A stretch of DNA of 64,000 nucleotides from an uncultured Alphaproteobacteria bacterium (GTDB lineage: Bacteria; Pseudomonadota; Alphaproteobacteria; HIMB59), in assembly GCA_902599405.1 (NCBI GenBank), contig CACKFO010000001.1, positions 1 to 64,000 of the forward strand. Reading direction: 5' to 3'. Positions 1 to 8,864 of the stretch are shown in pieces; position 1 is the stretch's first letter, and each line of letters begins with the position of its first letter. The notes beneath the pieces were generated by a model. That model ran no database searches. It was given only the letters and a program-made list of their open reading frames with translations, and was not told where the DNA came from. A program made the position numbers and the translations under genes.

Positions 1-114
1 TTTGCTTTTGAGATCAAGCAAAACTACTTGGCGGTTAGAATTAGCCAAATGGGCAGCAATACCCGAGCCCATCGTACCAGCACCAATAACAACAATTTTA
101 TTAAAGTTACTCAT
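1..114 (-). CDS. 3-hydroxyacyl-CoA dehydrogenase, N-terminal part (truncated by window edge)
   Basis: Thirty-eight codons read inward from an ATG at 114 and run off the left edge, so only the N-terminus is visible; it is too short for the ORF track. It begins MSNFNKIVVIGAGTMGSGIA, a Rossmann NAD-binding loop GAGTMGSGIA followed by a beta strand ending VVLLD, the usual start of the 3-hydroxyacyl-CoA dehydrogenase family (fatty acid beta-oxidation). Related beta-hydroxyacid dehydrogenases share the GxGxMG loop, so the exact substrate cannot be settled from this fragment. Confidence 0.7.
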   Translation of the reverse strand, partial: MSNFNKIVVIGAGTMGSGIAAHLANSNRQVVLLDLKSK

Positions 115-176
115 AATAATAAGACAGGGATAATAGCAAAAACGCCTATATAGTTAAGATCTTTTAAAAGAAAATA

Positions 177-395
177 TTAAGAATCAAAATCGCCAATATT
201 TTCTATTGAAGAAACAACCATTAAGCTTTCAATATATCGTTTTTTACTACAATCGTAACAAATCGTAATCATTTCATCGTTGATTTTATTGATATATTTC
301 TTTGAGACTTCCTTGTAATCACCACATTCAGAACACTTATTATATGGAATTTCATTATTTTCAAATAACTCCTCTTTACCATTCCACCAGCCCAT
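177..395 (-). CDS. small zinc-ribbon-like hypothetical protein
   Basis: A 72-residue protein that I do not recognise by name. Two CxxC knuckles (CSEC near residue 21 and CYDC near residue 46) are spaced like a small zinc ribbon, and the middle is lysine-rich. Such proteins often bind nucleic acid or another protein, but nothing here shows which. It stands alone on the minus strand between the dehydrogenase fragment and a secreted-protein operon. Confidence 0.5.
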   Translation of the reverse strand: MGWWNGKEELFENNEIPYNKCSECGDYKEVSKKYINKINDEMITICYDCSKKRYIESLMVVSSIENIGDFDS

Positions 396-468
396 TCATG
401 ATTGATATCATACATATAGATCAGTCTTTGATAGAAGTTACGCATAAATAAAAAAAGTTGTTAATAAA

Positions 469-1041
469 TTATTTGGTTAATTCATTAATTAAAATATTTA
501 GATCGCTTATGAAAGTCTTTTGATCAATAGAGGTATCAAGATACATGGTGCAATGATGATTGACGAAGTGATCTGTGAGAAATTTCATTGCATTGTCTTC
601 ACCACTCCAAGATTGACTAAAATCCTCTGAGGCTTGAAAAAAAGACTTCAATGACTCCTCACTGCAATTATCCCAAAACGCAGGACAATAGTTTATTCCA
701 TCACCCTTAAATAAATTGATATATGCATCTAATACTAAGATTTCAAAATTAGGATAATTGACTTTTTTATATTTACTAATATCTACACCTTCTAAATCAA
801 TTAAAAACTGCTTTGATTGGGAGTCATAATACAAGTCATAGTTTAGGTTTTCTGCACCCTCAAAATTATCATCAAAAAATTTAATTATTCTTTCTCGAAC
901 TTCAATCTCTTCAATAGGATCTAAAGACCAGTAAACTTCTTCTAAGTAACCAACGCAGTAATCTTGATCTGATGAATATAAACTTTGATAAAAACTTAGA
1001 TTAATAATAAAAGTTGTAATTAAGAAATATATTTTTGACAA
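469..1041 (-). CDS. secreted hypothetical protein with signal peptide
   Basis: A 190-residue protein with a hydrophobic N-terminus (MSKIYFLITTFIINLSFYQS) that looks like a signal peptide, so the acidic mature part is probably periplasmic. It has several cysteines (YCVGYL, YCPAFWDNC, HHCTMY) that could form disulfides. I recognise no family. It starts only 5 nt after the stop of the nuclease-like gene on the same strand, so the two are probably cotranscribed with the DUF4396-like gene upstream. Confidence 0.55.
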   Translation of the reverse strand: MSKIYFLITTFIINLSFYQSLYSSDQDYCVGYLEEVYWSLDPIEEIEVRERIIKFFDDNFEGAENLNYDLYYDSQSKQFLIDLEGVDISKYKKVNYPNFEILVLDAYINLFKGDGINYCPAFWDNCSEESLKSFFQASEDFSQSWSGEDNAMKFLTDHFVNHHCTMYLDTSIDQKTFISDLNILINELTK

Positions 1042-1046
1042 AACAT

Positions 1047-1511
1047 TTAATTATTTTTTCGAAAGTCCCATGGATATTCAAATTTCATAGACCACATTCC
1101 AAGTTTGTTAGATTTAGCATACTCCTCATCTAAAATATATTTATCTGAATATTTTCTATAAGCAAACGCAAAACCCTCTCTGACTAAATAACTACTTAAT
1201 GACTCTCCATTGACAAAGCACTCACCTAAAACTCTTCCATAAAAGTCTTTTCCCTCATCTGTACAAGTAATTTTATTATTTGTAACTTTTGTAAGTAAAA
1301 TATCTTTTGATATTTTTCCACAAGCAACCTTCCCTTCACTTGCAACACACGTCTGCTTAATTTCAGGAGCATCTATTCCGTTAAAACGTATTTTAACATC
1401 ACCTAATTTAATTGTGTCTCCATCAACTACGGTGACATGAGAGGCAAATAGGTTATTTACGAGTAAAAACAGTGAGGAAACTAGGTAAATAATAGAAAAT
1501 TTTAGTGACAC
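1047..1511 (-). CDS. secreted thermonuclease-like (SNase domain) protein
   Basis: This matches the staphylococcal nuclease (SNase) fold. A hydrophobic leader (KFSIIYLVSSLFLLVNNLFA) is followed by HVTVVDGDTIKLG, then RFNGIDAPEI carrying an Arg and a Glu that match two of the three active-site residues, and FYGRVLG carrying the second Arg. The family cleaves DNA or RNA with Ca2+; the leader predicts periplasmic or extracellular action, perhaps nutrient scavenging. The track uses a TTG at 1538, but a GTG at 1511 lies right at the start of the leader and overlaps the upstream DUF4396-like stop by only 10 nt, so I prefer 1511. Four cysteines suggest disulfides. Confidence 0.8.
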   Translation of the reverse strand: MSLKFSIIYLVSSLFLLVNNLFASHVTVVDGDTIKLGDVKIRFNGIDAPEIKQTCVASEGKVACGKISKDILLTKVTNNKITCTDEGKDFYGRVLGECFVNGESLSSYLVREGFAFAYRKYSDKYILDEEYAKSNKLGMWSMKFEYPWDFRKNN

Positions 1512-1948
1512 GCAATATTGTACTTTTTTAAACGCCAATAATTATAGGGCCAAGGAGTAATAAAACCAACAAAAAGCATTATGGGAACGACCCACCAAGT
1601 AAGCATTGCCCCTCCCGTTAAAATTACATCTGTAACATTCATAGCTATTTCCATTGATATCATAGATATAAAACTCATTCCAAGAGCAGTGCTAATTGCC
1701 TCTCTTAGAGAAAAATTTTGTCTTAAAAGAATTATTGTTTCAAGAATAATGCTAGTAATCAGTCCATTAATAATTGCTAAAATCATTATATTTAAGGTAG
1801 GCCAAGCAATTTCATTAACTTGAAAGTAGAATATTGTACCAAGATCTCCTATAGCACATCCAATTAAACACCACTTAGTATTATGAGCACTTTTTTTCCA
1901 GGTATGTTTACATTTCCAATTAAAGTTGGTGAGAGTTGAAACAAACAT
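1502..1948 (-). CDS. DUF4396-like integral membrane protein, probably metal-linked
   Basis: About 148 residues from the ATG at 1948. The longer track start at 1996 would run across the operator and into csoR, so I reject it. The segment FNWKCKHTWKK...CLIGCAIGD and three or four hydrophobic helices fit my recollection of DUF4396 proteins. Cys and Met-rich stretches (CLIGCAIG, MSFISMISMEIAM) and a terminal Cys-His could hold a soft metal, but that is inference. It is divergent from a CsoR-type copper-sensor gene with a perfect palindrome between them, so repression by that protein is likely. The ATG lies just 9 nt from the palindrome and lacks an obvious Shine-Dalgarno. Confidence 0.6.
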   Translation of the reverse strand: MFVSTLTNFNWKCKHTWKKSAHNTKWCLIGCAIGDLGTIFYFQVNEIAWPTLNIMILAIINGLITSIILETIILLRQNFSLREAISTALGMSFISMISMEIAMNVTDVILTGGAMLTWWVVPIMLFVGFITPWPYNYWRLKKYNIACH

Positions 1949-1957
1949 TTTTTTATT

Positions 1958-1979
1958 TACTATATACTGGTATATAGTA
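1958..1979. promoter_or_regulatory. palindromic operator between csoR-like and DUF4396-like genes
   Basis: The arm TACTATATAC and its exact reverse complement GTATATAGTA are separated by 2 nt, giving a 22-bp perfect inverted repeat. It lies 10 nt before the csoR-like ATG and 9 nt before the DUF4396-like ATG. TATACT/AGTATA half-sites resemble those of the CsoR/RcnR/FrmR family, although classical sites have a G/C-rich core that is missing here. Probably an autoregulatory operator that also contains -10 elements. Confidence 0.7.
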
Positions 1980-1989
1980 TATTGCTTAT

Positions 1990-2283
1990 ATGTCAAATAT
2001 AATTAAAATAAATAAAAATCCAGATCATATTAAAAATATTCATCGTATTAATCGAATTCATGGTCAGCTTAAAGGCGTTGAAAAAATGATTGTTGAAAAA
2101 CGATATTGTCTTGAAATTTTACAACAAACAAGAGCCATAACTTCGGCAATAAAATCTCTAGAAAATAACATACTTAATAAGCACATTGATCACTGTGTTG
2201 TAGATGCTATGAAAAAAAACGACAAACAAAAAAAACAAAAAATAGAAGAATTACAAGATTTACTTAGAAAATTTAATAATTAA
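1990..2283 (+). CDS. csoR: CsoR/RcnR-family metal-sensing repressor (Cu(I)-type ligands)
   Basis: A 97-residue all-helical repressor of the DUF156/CsoR family: HRINRIHGQLKGVEKMI at the N-terminus, then Cys40, His65 and Cys69. Their spacing (25 and 4 residues) is the same as the Cys-His-Cys copper(I) triad of Mycobacterium CsoR, so copper sensing is more likely than nickel (RcnR) or formaldehyde (FrmR). A perfect palindrome sits just upstream and is the expected binding site. A TTG-start cytochrome c gene follows after 5 nt, so the repressor, the cytochrome and the divergent DUF4396-like gene probably form one metal-responsive unit. Confidence 0.85.
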   Translation: MSNIIKINKNPDHIKNIHRINRIHGQLKGVEKMIVEKRYCLEILQQTRAITSAIKSLENNILNKHIDHCVVDAMKKNDKQKKQKIEELQDLLRKFNN

Positions 2284-2288
2284 AAACA

Positions 2289-2771
2289 TTGTCGTTTCTT
2301 TTAAAAAGAATTCTAATATTTGTTATTGGTTTCGCAGCGATAATAATTTCTCTTCTGTATTTTTTAAAACCTTATAAAAAAGAAAATGGCAATATTGAAA
2401 TAACTAATATCGAAATTGATGAAAAATTAATTAGTCAAATTAACTTAGGTAAATCTCTTTATGTAACTCATTGTGCATCATGTCATGGGGACAACTTACA
2501 AGGTCAATCCAACTGGAGCACTAAAAAAGATAAAGATGGTCATAATCTCTCCCCACCCTTAAATGGTACAGGTCATACATGGCATCACAGTCAAGAACAG
2601 CTCTTTAGCATAATTAGGTATGGGTTTAAAATTTATAATGAAAACTACGATGGTAAAATGCAAGGTAACGACAAATTAAATGATGATGACATATGGTCTA
2701 TTTTAGCTTACATGAAATCTGTTTGGCCTGAGTCAATTCAAAAAAAATACAACACTATAAGTAAACATTAA
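2289..2771 (+). CDS. membrane-anchored monohaem cytochrome c
   Basis: A 160-residue protein starting at TTG 5 nt after csoR. One N-terminal membrane helix (about residues 7-26) is followed by a class I cytochrome c domain with a single CASCH haem site (Cys62, Cys65, His66). Met124 in GKMQG is the likely axial ligand. The domain ends with DDDIWSILAYMKSVWP, the typical C-terminal helix. It faces the periplasm and presumably carries electrons. Co-location with a copper-type repressor suggests a role in copper oxidation or tolerance, but this is only context. Confidence 0.8.
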   Translation: MSFLLKRILIFVIGFAAIIISLLYFLKPYKKENGNIEITNIEIDEKLISQINLGKSLYVTHCASCHGDNLQGQSNWSTKKDKDGHNLSPPLNGTGHTWHHSQEQLFSIIRYGFKIYNENYDGKMQGNDKLNDDDIWSILAYMKSVWPESIQKKYNTISKH

Positions 2772-2886
2772 TTTTAAACATAGCTAAGCATATAAAACCC
2801 CTTAGAAAGTGGATTGAATATGAATAAAGGTTGATAATATTGATCTTTTGATATCAGTTAATTGCATATTATTTAGGCTTTTAATG

Positions 2887-2898
2887 TGTTTGAAAACA
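2887..2898. promoter_or_regulatory. weak palindrome upstream of the agl-type operon
   Basis: TGTTT-GA-AAACA is a short perfect inverted repeat in the 179-nt gap before the first binding-protein gene. It could be an operator for a sugar regulator. No regulator gene is adjacent, and so short an AT-rich repeat can occur by chance. Confidence 0.25.
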
Positions 2899-2950
2899 TA
2901 TTCATTTTGTTAAATTCATCCTCACATATTTTTATAGGAGGAGGATTTCT

Positions 2951-4261
2951 ATGAAATTAATTAAGACAATTACAGCTTTGATAGCTATTTCTCTATTTGG
3001 AGCAAGCTATGCAAATGCTGGTTCTCACGCATATACAGGCCCTGACCTGTCGGGAGAAAAATTAACAATCTTTGGTCCTTGGTTGGCACCACAAGATGAT
3101 GATTTCAGGGATGTCATATCAATTTTTGAAGCAGCAACAGGAGCGTCCGTTGAGTATGGTGGTTCTGATGAATTTGAATCAATTATTAATATTGACTGTC
3201 AAGCAGGTAGTCCAGCTGACATAGCTGTATTCCCTCAGCCAGGATTAGCAGCAAACATTGCAGCTACTGGTTGTTTATCTCCACTAGGTGACGACATCAA
3301 ACAAATGGTTCTTGACAATTATGCTGCTGGACAATCTTGGGTTGATCTTACAACATATAAAGATCCAACTGGTTTTGATAAGTTCTACGGTGTTTTTTAC
3401 AGAGTTAATGTAAAAAGCTTAGTGTGGTATTCACCAGATAACTTTGAAGACAACGGGTATGAGACACCTTCCAGTATGGAAGAGTTGTTAGCATTAGCTG
3501 ACCAAATGGTTAGTGATGGCAATACTCCGTTCTGTATTGGACTAGGTTCTGGTGGTGCAACTGGATGGCCAGCTACAGACTGGATGGAAGATATTATGTT
3601 GAGAACTCATGCACCTCATATTTACGATCAGTGGGTATCTAACGATATGAAATTTAATGATCAAAGAGTGATTGATGCGATGGAATTTTTTGGTTCAATA
3701 GCATTAAACGACTCTTATGTTAATGGTGGAACTAAAGCTGTTGCTACAACAGACTTTAGAGACTCTCCAAATGGTCTTTTCACATCACCTGCTGAGTGTA
3801 TGATGCATAGACAAGCAAGCTTTATTCCTGCGTTCTTCCCTGAGGGAGCTGAAGCTGGTGTTGACTATGACTTCTTTTACTTTCCACCTTTTGAGTCTCA
3901 GGACTTAGGAAAGCCTGTTTTAGGTGCTGGTACTTTAATGGCCCCAACTAATGACAGAAAAGTCACTACTGAATTCATGAAGTTCTTACTTCACACAGAA
4001 GCCAACGAAAGATTCATGGAAAAAGGTGGTTTTTTAACACCTCATAAGTATGTGGATACAAGCAAATATTCTAGCGATACGTTCAGAGGTCTGCATGATA
4101 TCCTAATAAATGCAACAACTTTCAGGTTTGATGGCTCAGACTTGATGCCTGGTTGGGTTGGTGCAGGATCTTTCTGGACAGGAATGGTTGATTATACCAA
4201 TGGTAAATCAGCTCAGGATGTTGCTGACGAAATCCAAACTAGCTGGGAAGCTGGTCAATAA
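2951..4261 (+). CDS. aglE: alpha-glucoside-type ABC transporter substrate-binding protein
   Basis: A 436-residue family 1 extracellular solute-binding protein. The leader ends at ANA-GSHAYTG, giving a periplasmic mature protein, and a very strong ribosome site (AGGAGGAGG) precedes the ATG. The mature N-terminus LTIFGPWLAPQDDDFRDVI and the segment FESIINIDCQAGSPADIAVF resemble AglE of rhizobial alpha-glucoside transporters. Two permeases, a GH4 enzyme, an ATPase and a GH1 enzyme follow on the same strand. A strong hairpin (4282-4313) directly after the stop probably keeps this message more abundant than the downstream part. Substrate: probably maltose, trehalose or sucrose-like alpha-glucosides, inferred from family only. 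Confidence 0.82.
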   Translation: MKLIKTITALIAISLFGASYANAGSHAYTGPDLSGEKLTIFGPWLAPQDDDFRDVISIFEAATGASVEYGGSDEFESIINIDCQAGSPADIAVFPQPGLAANIAATGCLSPLGDDIKQMVLDNYAAGQSWVDLTTYKDPTGFDKFYGVFYRVNVKSLVWYSPDNFEDNGYETPSSMEELLALADQMVSDGNTPFCIGLGSGGATGWPATDWMEDIMLRTHAPHIYDQWVSNDMKFNDQRVIDAMEFFGSIALNDSYVNGGTKAVATTDFRDSPNGLFTSPAECMMHRQASFIPAFFPEGAEAGVDYDFFYFPPFESQDLGKPVLGAGTLMAPTNDRKVTTEFMKFLLHTEANERFMEKGGFLTPHKYVDTSKYSSDTFRGLHDILINATTFRFDGSDLMPGWVGAGSFWTGMVDYTNGKSAQDVADEIQTSWEAGQ

Positions 4262-4281
4262 AAAAATAGTTAATTTCTAAA

Positions 4282-4313
4282 CTAAGGGCGAATAGTGTAT
4301 TATTTGCCCTTAG
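4282..4313 (+). promoter_or_regulatory. strong intra-operon hairpin after binding-protein gene
   Basis: CTAAGGGCGAATA pairs with TATTTGCCCTTAG (13 bp including one G-T) around a 6-nt loop. No T-run follows, so it is not a classical terminator. Placed between binding protein and permeases, it is likely a 3' stabiliser or partial terminator that sets the stoichiometry. Confidence 0.7.
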
Positions 4314-4328
4314 CATCTTTCTAATACA

Positions 4329-5312
4329 ATGAGTATTTTCTCCCTAGCAATTACTGTTTTAGTTGGCGTTCTCTTTTTTGTATTATTTTTTCACTTATCA
4401 AATTTTTTACTAGATTATTTTAGAGTAAAAGCATCTAAAAATTTTGCTTTTGAAAATTCTATTAGGGTTATTATTTTTATAGCACCTGCTTTTATAGTGT
4501 TATTTGTTTTTATTATTTATCCTGTATTTGAAACTATAAGATTGAGTTTTTACGACAAAGTAGGTGAAAACTTTGTAGGGCTCTTCAATTATACCTGGGC
4601 TATTAATGATCCTGATTTTAGAAGAAGTATTATTAATAATCTAGGTTGGTTAATTGTTGTTCCAACTTTAAGTACTTTTTTTGGTTTAGTGATTGCAAAT
4701 CTAGCAGATAGAATTTGGTGGGGATCAATTGCAAAGTCAATAATTTTTATGCCTATGGCAATTTCATTTGTTGGAGCAGGTGTAATATGGAAATTTATGT
4801 ATGATTATAGAGGACCTGGTGATCAACAAATTGGACTTTTAAATGCAATAGCAGTCGCTTTAGGCTTTGAACCACAAGCATGGTTAACAATTCCATTGTG
4901 GAATAATCTTTTTTTAATGGCAATTATGATCTGGATACAAACTGGTCTTGCCCTAGTTATTTTTAGTGCAGCTCTAAGGAGTATTCCTAATGAAACTTTA
5001 GATGCAGCTAGAATAGATGGTGCAAGTGAATTGAAAATTTTCTGGTCAATTATCATTCCATATCTAGAACAGACAATCTTGGTAATTTGGACGATAATTA
5101 CAATTCTAGTTTTAAAAGTTTTCGACATTATCTATGCAATGACCAATGGTCAGTGGCAAACTGAAGTTCTAGCAAATTTAATGTACGATTGGATGTTCAG
5201 AGGGGGTGGCGACTCAGGTAGGGGGAGTGTTCTTGCTTTTTGTATCTTGATTGGAGTTATCCCAATATTGGCTTGGAACTTATACAGACATAAGCAAGAG
5301 CAAAAAGTATGA
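4329..5312 (+). CDS. aglF: sugar ABC transporter permease, AglF/MalF type
   Basis: A 327-residue membrane protein with about seven hydrophobic segments. The ATPase-contact (EAA) loop reads ETLDAARIDGASELKIFWSIIIPYL, typical of the CUT1 family. An extra N-terminal helix before the core (residues about 5-30) is usual for AglF. It forms the translocation pore with the next gene, whose start overlaps its stop (ATGA at 5309-5312), a sign of translational coupling. Confidence 0.82.
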   Translation: MSIFSLAITVLVGVLFFVLFFHLSNFLLDYFRVKASKNFAFENSIRVIIFIAPAFIVLFVFIIYPVFETIRLSFYDKVGENFVGLFNYTWAINDPDFRRSIINNLGWLIVVPTLSTFFGLVIANLADRIWWGSIAKSIIFMPMAISFVGAGVIWKFMYDYRGPGDQQIGLLNAIAVALGFEPQAWLTIPLWNNLFLMAIMIWIQTGLALVIFSAALRSIPNETLDAARIDGASELKIFWSIIIPYLEQTILVIWTIITILVLKVFDIIYAMTNGQWQTEVLANLMYDWMFRGGGDSGRGSVLAFCILIGVIPILAWNLYRHKQEQKV

Positions 5313-6448
5313 AAAAACTAACCTTTACCTCAGTATTCTCCCAACTTTTATTACTATTATTCGTAATTGCATGGATTGTTCCAACATTTGGGCTATTTAT
5401 AAGCTCTCTAAGAGATAAAGATGTTTTAGCTATAAGTGGTTGGTGGACCTCGTTTACCACCACTGAGGTCAATGAAATATATCGTACAAAAGGTAAAGAG
5501 GACCAGATCAAAGAGGGAGATTACTATTTTATAAAAAGTAATTTATTTGATGAAAATCAGGGTAAAGAGATTTATCGGTTTGGAATTACCTCTAAGAATA
5601 TTGATGAATATGAGGTTGGTGAGACTGCATTATTTAAAGATGAGACAGAAATTACAGTTTTTGAAAATGGTGATTATTTTTGGAAATCAAAAGAAGAGTT
5701 TAAAAAGAAAAAAGGGAAAAGAATTTTTGTATCAGCTAAGAGCCCTCCAAGCTTTACACTTGATAATTATAAAGAGGTGCTTCTTAAAGAGGGATTAGGC
5801 CAAGCATTCTTAAATACATTTGCAGTAGCACTTCCTGCAACTTTAATACCTTTAATTATTTGCTCGTATTTTGCGTATGCACTTACCTGGATGAAATTTT
5901 ATGGTAGAGATCTTCTATTAGCTACTATAATAGCGTCTCTGGTTGTTCCATTGCAGATGTGCTTAATACCTGTACTAACAATATACAATGATTTTGGTGC
6001 ATTATTCGGTGTTTCTGCTAAATCTTATCCTGGTATTTGGATGGCACATACGGGATTTGGTCTTGCGTCAACTACATTTTTATTATGGAATTTTCTAAAA
6101 ACACTACCTAGCGAAATGATTGAGGCAGCTAGAGTTGATGGAGCGACACATTACGATACTTTTATAAAAATAGTAGTGCCATTATCAATACCTTCTTTTG
6201 CATCGATTTTTATCTTACAATTTTTATGGGTATGGAATGATTTGCTTGTTGGTTTAGTTTTTTTAGACAAACATCCAAGTGAAATTATTTTAACTGCAAA
6301 GTTAAAAGAGCTTCTAGGATCGAGAGGAGAAAATTGGGAAATTTTAACAACAGGTGCCTTTGTATCAATGACGGTGCCTTTATTTATTTTCTTTTCTCTT
6401 CAAAGATATTTTATTAGAGGACTTGTAGCAGGATCAGTAAAAGGCTAA
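5309..6448 (+). CDS. aglG: sugar ABC transporter permease, AglG/MalG type with periplasmic insert
   Basis: A 379-residue permease, longer than most MalG-type proteins (about 280) because an insert of roughly 90 charged residues (about 45-140) follows the first membrane helix; this insert is characteristic of AglG. The EAA loop is EMIEAARVDGATHYDTFIKIVVPLS. Its start overlaps aglF by 4 nt. The insert should lie in the periplasm and may contact the binding protein. Confidence 0.82.
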   Translation: MKKLTFTSVFSQLLLLLFVIAWIVPTFGLFISSLRDKDVLAISGWWTSFTTTEVNEIYRTKGKEDQIKEGDYYFIKSNLFDENQGKEIYRFGITSKNIDEYEVGETALFKDETEITVFENGDYFWKSKEEFKKKKGKRIFVSAKSPPSFTLDNYKEVLLKEGLGQAFLNTFAVALPATLIPLIICSYFAYALTWMKFYGRDLLLATIIASLVVPLQMCLIPVLTIYNDFGALFGVSAKSYPGIWMAHTGFGLASTTFLLWNFLKTLPSEMIEAARVDGATHYDTFIKIVVPLSIPSFASIFILQFLWVWNDLLVGLVFLDKHPSEIILTAKLKELLGSRGENWEILTTGAFVSMTVPLFIFFSLQRYFIRGLVAGSVKG

Positions 6449-6468
6449 TGATAATAGGTAAATAAATT

Positions 6469-7788
6469 ATGGGAAAAAGAATTGTAATAATAGGAGCAGG
6501 AAGCACTAACTTTGGTTTGAAGATAATTGGAGACTTTTATAAGTCTCAAATCCTTAAAGGATCCACTATCGTCCTCCACGACATAAGGCCCGAAGCAGTC
6601 GAAAAAACAAGGAAAATTGCTGAAAATTATAAAGAAAAACTTCAGGTAGATTTTCAAATTGAAGCTACCACTTCAAGAGAAGAAGCTCTCAGAGGTGCTG
6701 ATTTTTGTTTAATCTCTATTGAAGTTGGAAATAGATTTGAACTCTGGGAACAAGATTGGGGGGTACCAGTTGAATATGGTTTTAAACAAATTTATGGAGA
6801 AAACGGAGGTCCCGGAGGTCTATTTCATGCTTTAAGAATAATACCTGTGATCATAGAAATTTGTGAGGATATAGAAAAGATTTGCCCTGACGCTGTTGTA
6901 TTTAATTACTCGAACCCCATGCAAAGAATATGTCATGCTCTTACCACAAAATTTCCTAATCTAAATATAATTGGCTTATGCCACGAAATTCATTCTATGG
7001 AAAGACAATTGCCAACGTTGCTCGATACCAAACTCGACAATATAGAATTTGAAGCAGGAGGGCTAAATCATTTTAGTATCCTATTGGATGTCAAATATAA
7101 AGACACCAAAAAAGATGGATATCCTATTATTCGAGATAAATTTAATAGCTACTACTCTAACTTAATTAATGATCACGAAGGTTTTGAGTCAGACCCTGGC
7201 GCTGAAAGAGGGGTCTTCTTTGAGTTATTTAAAAAATATTCTTACCTTCCCATTACAACAGACAGTCATGTTGGAGAATACATGCAATGGGCTTTCAGCG
7301 TTGCTGATCACGAAGGAATTTCAGATTTTTATAAAAAATATAAAAATAGATGTTTAAATTTTTACGAAGATGACTTTTTGTATGGGAGGTTTTTTGATAA
7401 TAGCAAACCAAAACTAGATGAGAGAGTTGTGCCAATTATTGAAAGTATTATTGAAGATGACAATAGACTTGAACATGCAGTAAATATCCCAAATAATAAT
7501 TTTATTGAATATTTACCAAATGATATTGTAGTAGAGGTGCCAGCTGTTATTAATAAGAAAGGTGCGAATGGAAAAAAACTAGATAATTATCCTAAAACAT
7601 TTGGTGCTCTTTTAAATTCGCAAACAGGAGTCATACAATTAACAACAGAGGCAATTTTAAATAAATCAAAACACGGTGCGTATTTAGCTCTTTTGTCAGA
7701 TCCTATTGTTGATGATGCAATTAAGGCTGAAAAACTTTTAGATACTATGATTAATAAACAATCAAAATTTTTAGGATATTTAAACTGA
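6469..7788 (+). CDS. GH4 family NAD- and metal-dependent glycosidase
   Basis: A 439-residue cytoplasmic enzyme of glycoside hydrolase family 4, which cleaves glycosides by a redox-assisted route using NAD+ and a divalent metal. The Rossmann motif IVIIGAGSTNFG opens the protein. NYSNPM, then GLCHEIH (Cys is the metal ligand) and GGLNHFS (second His ligand) follow in family order. CHE(I/V) points to the non-phosphorylated alpha-glycoside subgroup rather than 6-phospho-glucosidases, with moderate certainty. It lies between the permeases and the ATPase gene, so it probably hydrolyses the imported sugar. Rhizobial agl operons instead carry a GH13 enzyme. Confidence 0.85.
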   Translation: MGKRIVIIGAGSTNFGLKIIGDFYKSQILKGSTIVLHDIRPEAVEKTRKIAENYKEKLQVDFQIEATTSREEALRGADFCLISIEVGNRFELWEQDWGVPVEYGFKQIYGENGGPGGLFHALRIIPVIIEICEDIEKICPDAVVFNYSNPMQRICHALTTKFPNLNIIGLCHEIHSMERQLPTLLDTKLDNIEFEAGGLNHFSILLDVKYKDTKKDGYPIIRDKFNSYYSNLINDHEGFESDPGAERGVFFELFKKYSYLPITTDSHVGEYMQWAFSVADHEGISDFYKKYKNRCLNFYEDDFLYGRFFDNSKPKLDERVVPIIESIIEDDNRLEHAVNIPNNNFIEYLPNDIVVEVPAVINKKGANGKKLDNYPKTFGALLNSQTGVIQLTTEAILNKSKHGAYLALLSDPIVDDAIKAEKLLDTMINKQSKFLGYLN

Positions 7789-8864
7789 TGGCGGATATAG
7801 AACTTAGCTCAATTAATAAATTCTTTGGAAAAACCCATGTAATAAAGGATTTTTCACTCAATATTAAAAGTCAGTCATTTACAACACTCGTTGGGCCCTC
7901 TGGGTGTGGAAAGTCGACATTATTAAGGATGATAGCTGGGTTAGAAGAAACTAATTCGGGAAAAATATCAATTGGTGGAGAAGAGGTAAATAACCTCCCT
8001 CCCAAAGAAAGAAATATTGCCATGGTTTTTCAATCTTATGCTCTTTATCCCCATATGACTGTTTTTGATAATATGGCATTTGGACTAAAATTAGAGAAAA
8101 GACCTAAAGATGAAGTTAAAGATAGAGTACATGAGGCTGCAAAAATTTTACAAATTGAAGATTATCTTCTAAGAAAGCCTAAACAGTTATCAGGAGGTCA
8201 AAGACAAAGAGTTGCTATTGGTAGAGCAATAACTAGAAAACCTAAAGTCTTTTTATTTGATGAACCTTTATCTAATTTAGATGCCGCTTTAAGAGTTCAA
8301 ATGAGAATTGAATTAGCAAAATTACATAACCACTTGGATGCAACCATGGTTTATGTGACTCATGACCAAACTGAGGCAATGACTTTATCTGATGAGATTG
8401 TTGTGTTAGATCAAGGTGAAATTTCTCAACAAGGTAGGCCAATAGAATTATATAATAACCCAAAAAATTTATTTGTTGCAGGTTTCATTGGTTCTCCAAA
8501 GATGAATTTTATAAATGCTAAAATTTCATCAATAGATCAAAATAAAGTTGAAATTAATGTTTTAGGTTCAAAGATTACAATTTCAAAAAAAATTAATTCA
8601 AATGAAAATAGTGATATTATTTTTGGAATTAGACCTGAAGATATAATAATTACTGATGGCTCAGATTATGATTTCCAAGGCAAAGCGTTCGTTGTAGAAA
8701 AATTAGGCTCCAACACTTTTATTTATTTAGATAATGAAGGTGATCCAATAGTAGTTGAAGCATCAGGAGATAGTTTAATTAAAGTTGGTGATGATGTTAA
8801 AATTAAATTTGATTTAAACAAAACAAATTTGTTCAATTCTAGTAATAAAATAAGAATTGATTAA
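7788..8864 (+). CDS. aglK: sugar ABC transporter ATP-binding protein (AglK/MalK type)
   Basis: A 358-residue CUT1 ATPase with all catalytic motifs: Walker A GPSGCGKST, signature LSGGQRQRVAIG, Walker B VFLFDEPLSNLD and switch histidine in YVTHDQTEAM, followed by a C-terminal OB/TOBE region. Its ATG shares a base with the GH4 stop (TGATG). It powers the AglFG pore as a homodimer, unlike the asymmetric ATPase pair at 15.8-18.0 kb. Confidence 0.88.
   Translation: MADIELSSINKFFGKTHVIKDFSLNIKSQSFTTLVGPSGCGKSTLLRMIAGLEETNSGKISIGGEEVNNLPPKERNIAMVFQSYALYPHMTVFDNMAFGLKLEKRPKDEVKDRVHEAAKILQIEDYLLRKPKQLSGGQRQRVAIGRAITRKPKVFLFDEPLSNLDAALRVQMRIELAKLHNHLDATMVYVTHDQTEAMTLSDEIVVLDQGEISQQGRPIELYNNPKNLFVAGFIGSPKMNFINAKISSIDQNKVEINVLGSKITISKKINSNENSDIIFGIRPEDIIITDGSDYDFQGKAFVVEKLGSNTFIYLDNEGDPIVVEASGDSLIKVGDDVKIKFDLNKTNLFNSSNKIRID

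Noticed and set aside
1949-1996. N-terminal extension of the DUF4396-like gene to 1996
   Set aside because: It would translate through the palindromic operator and overlap the csoR start; low-complexity Tyr/Gln/Ile residues.
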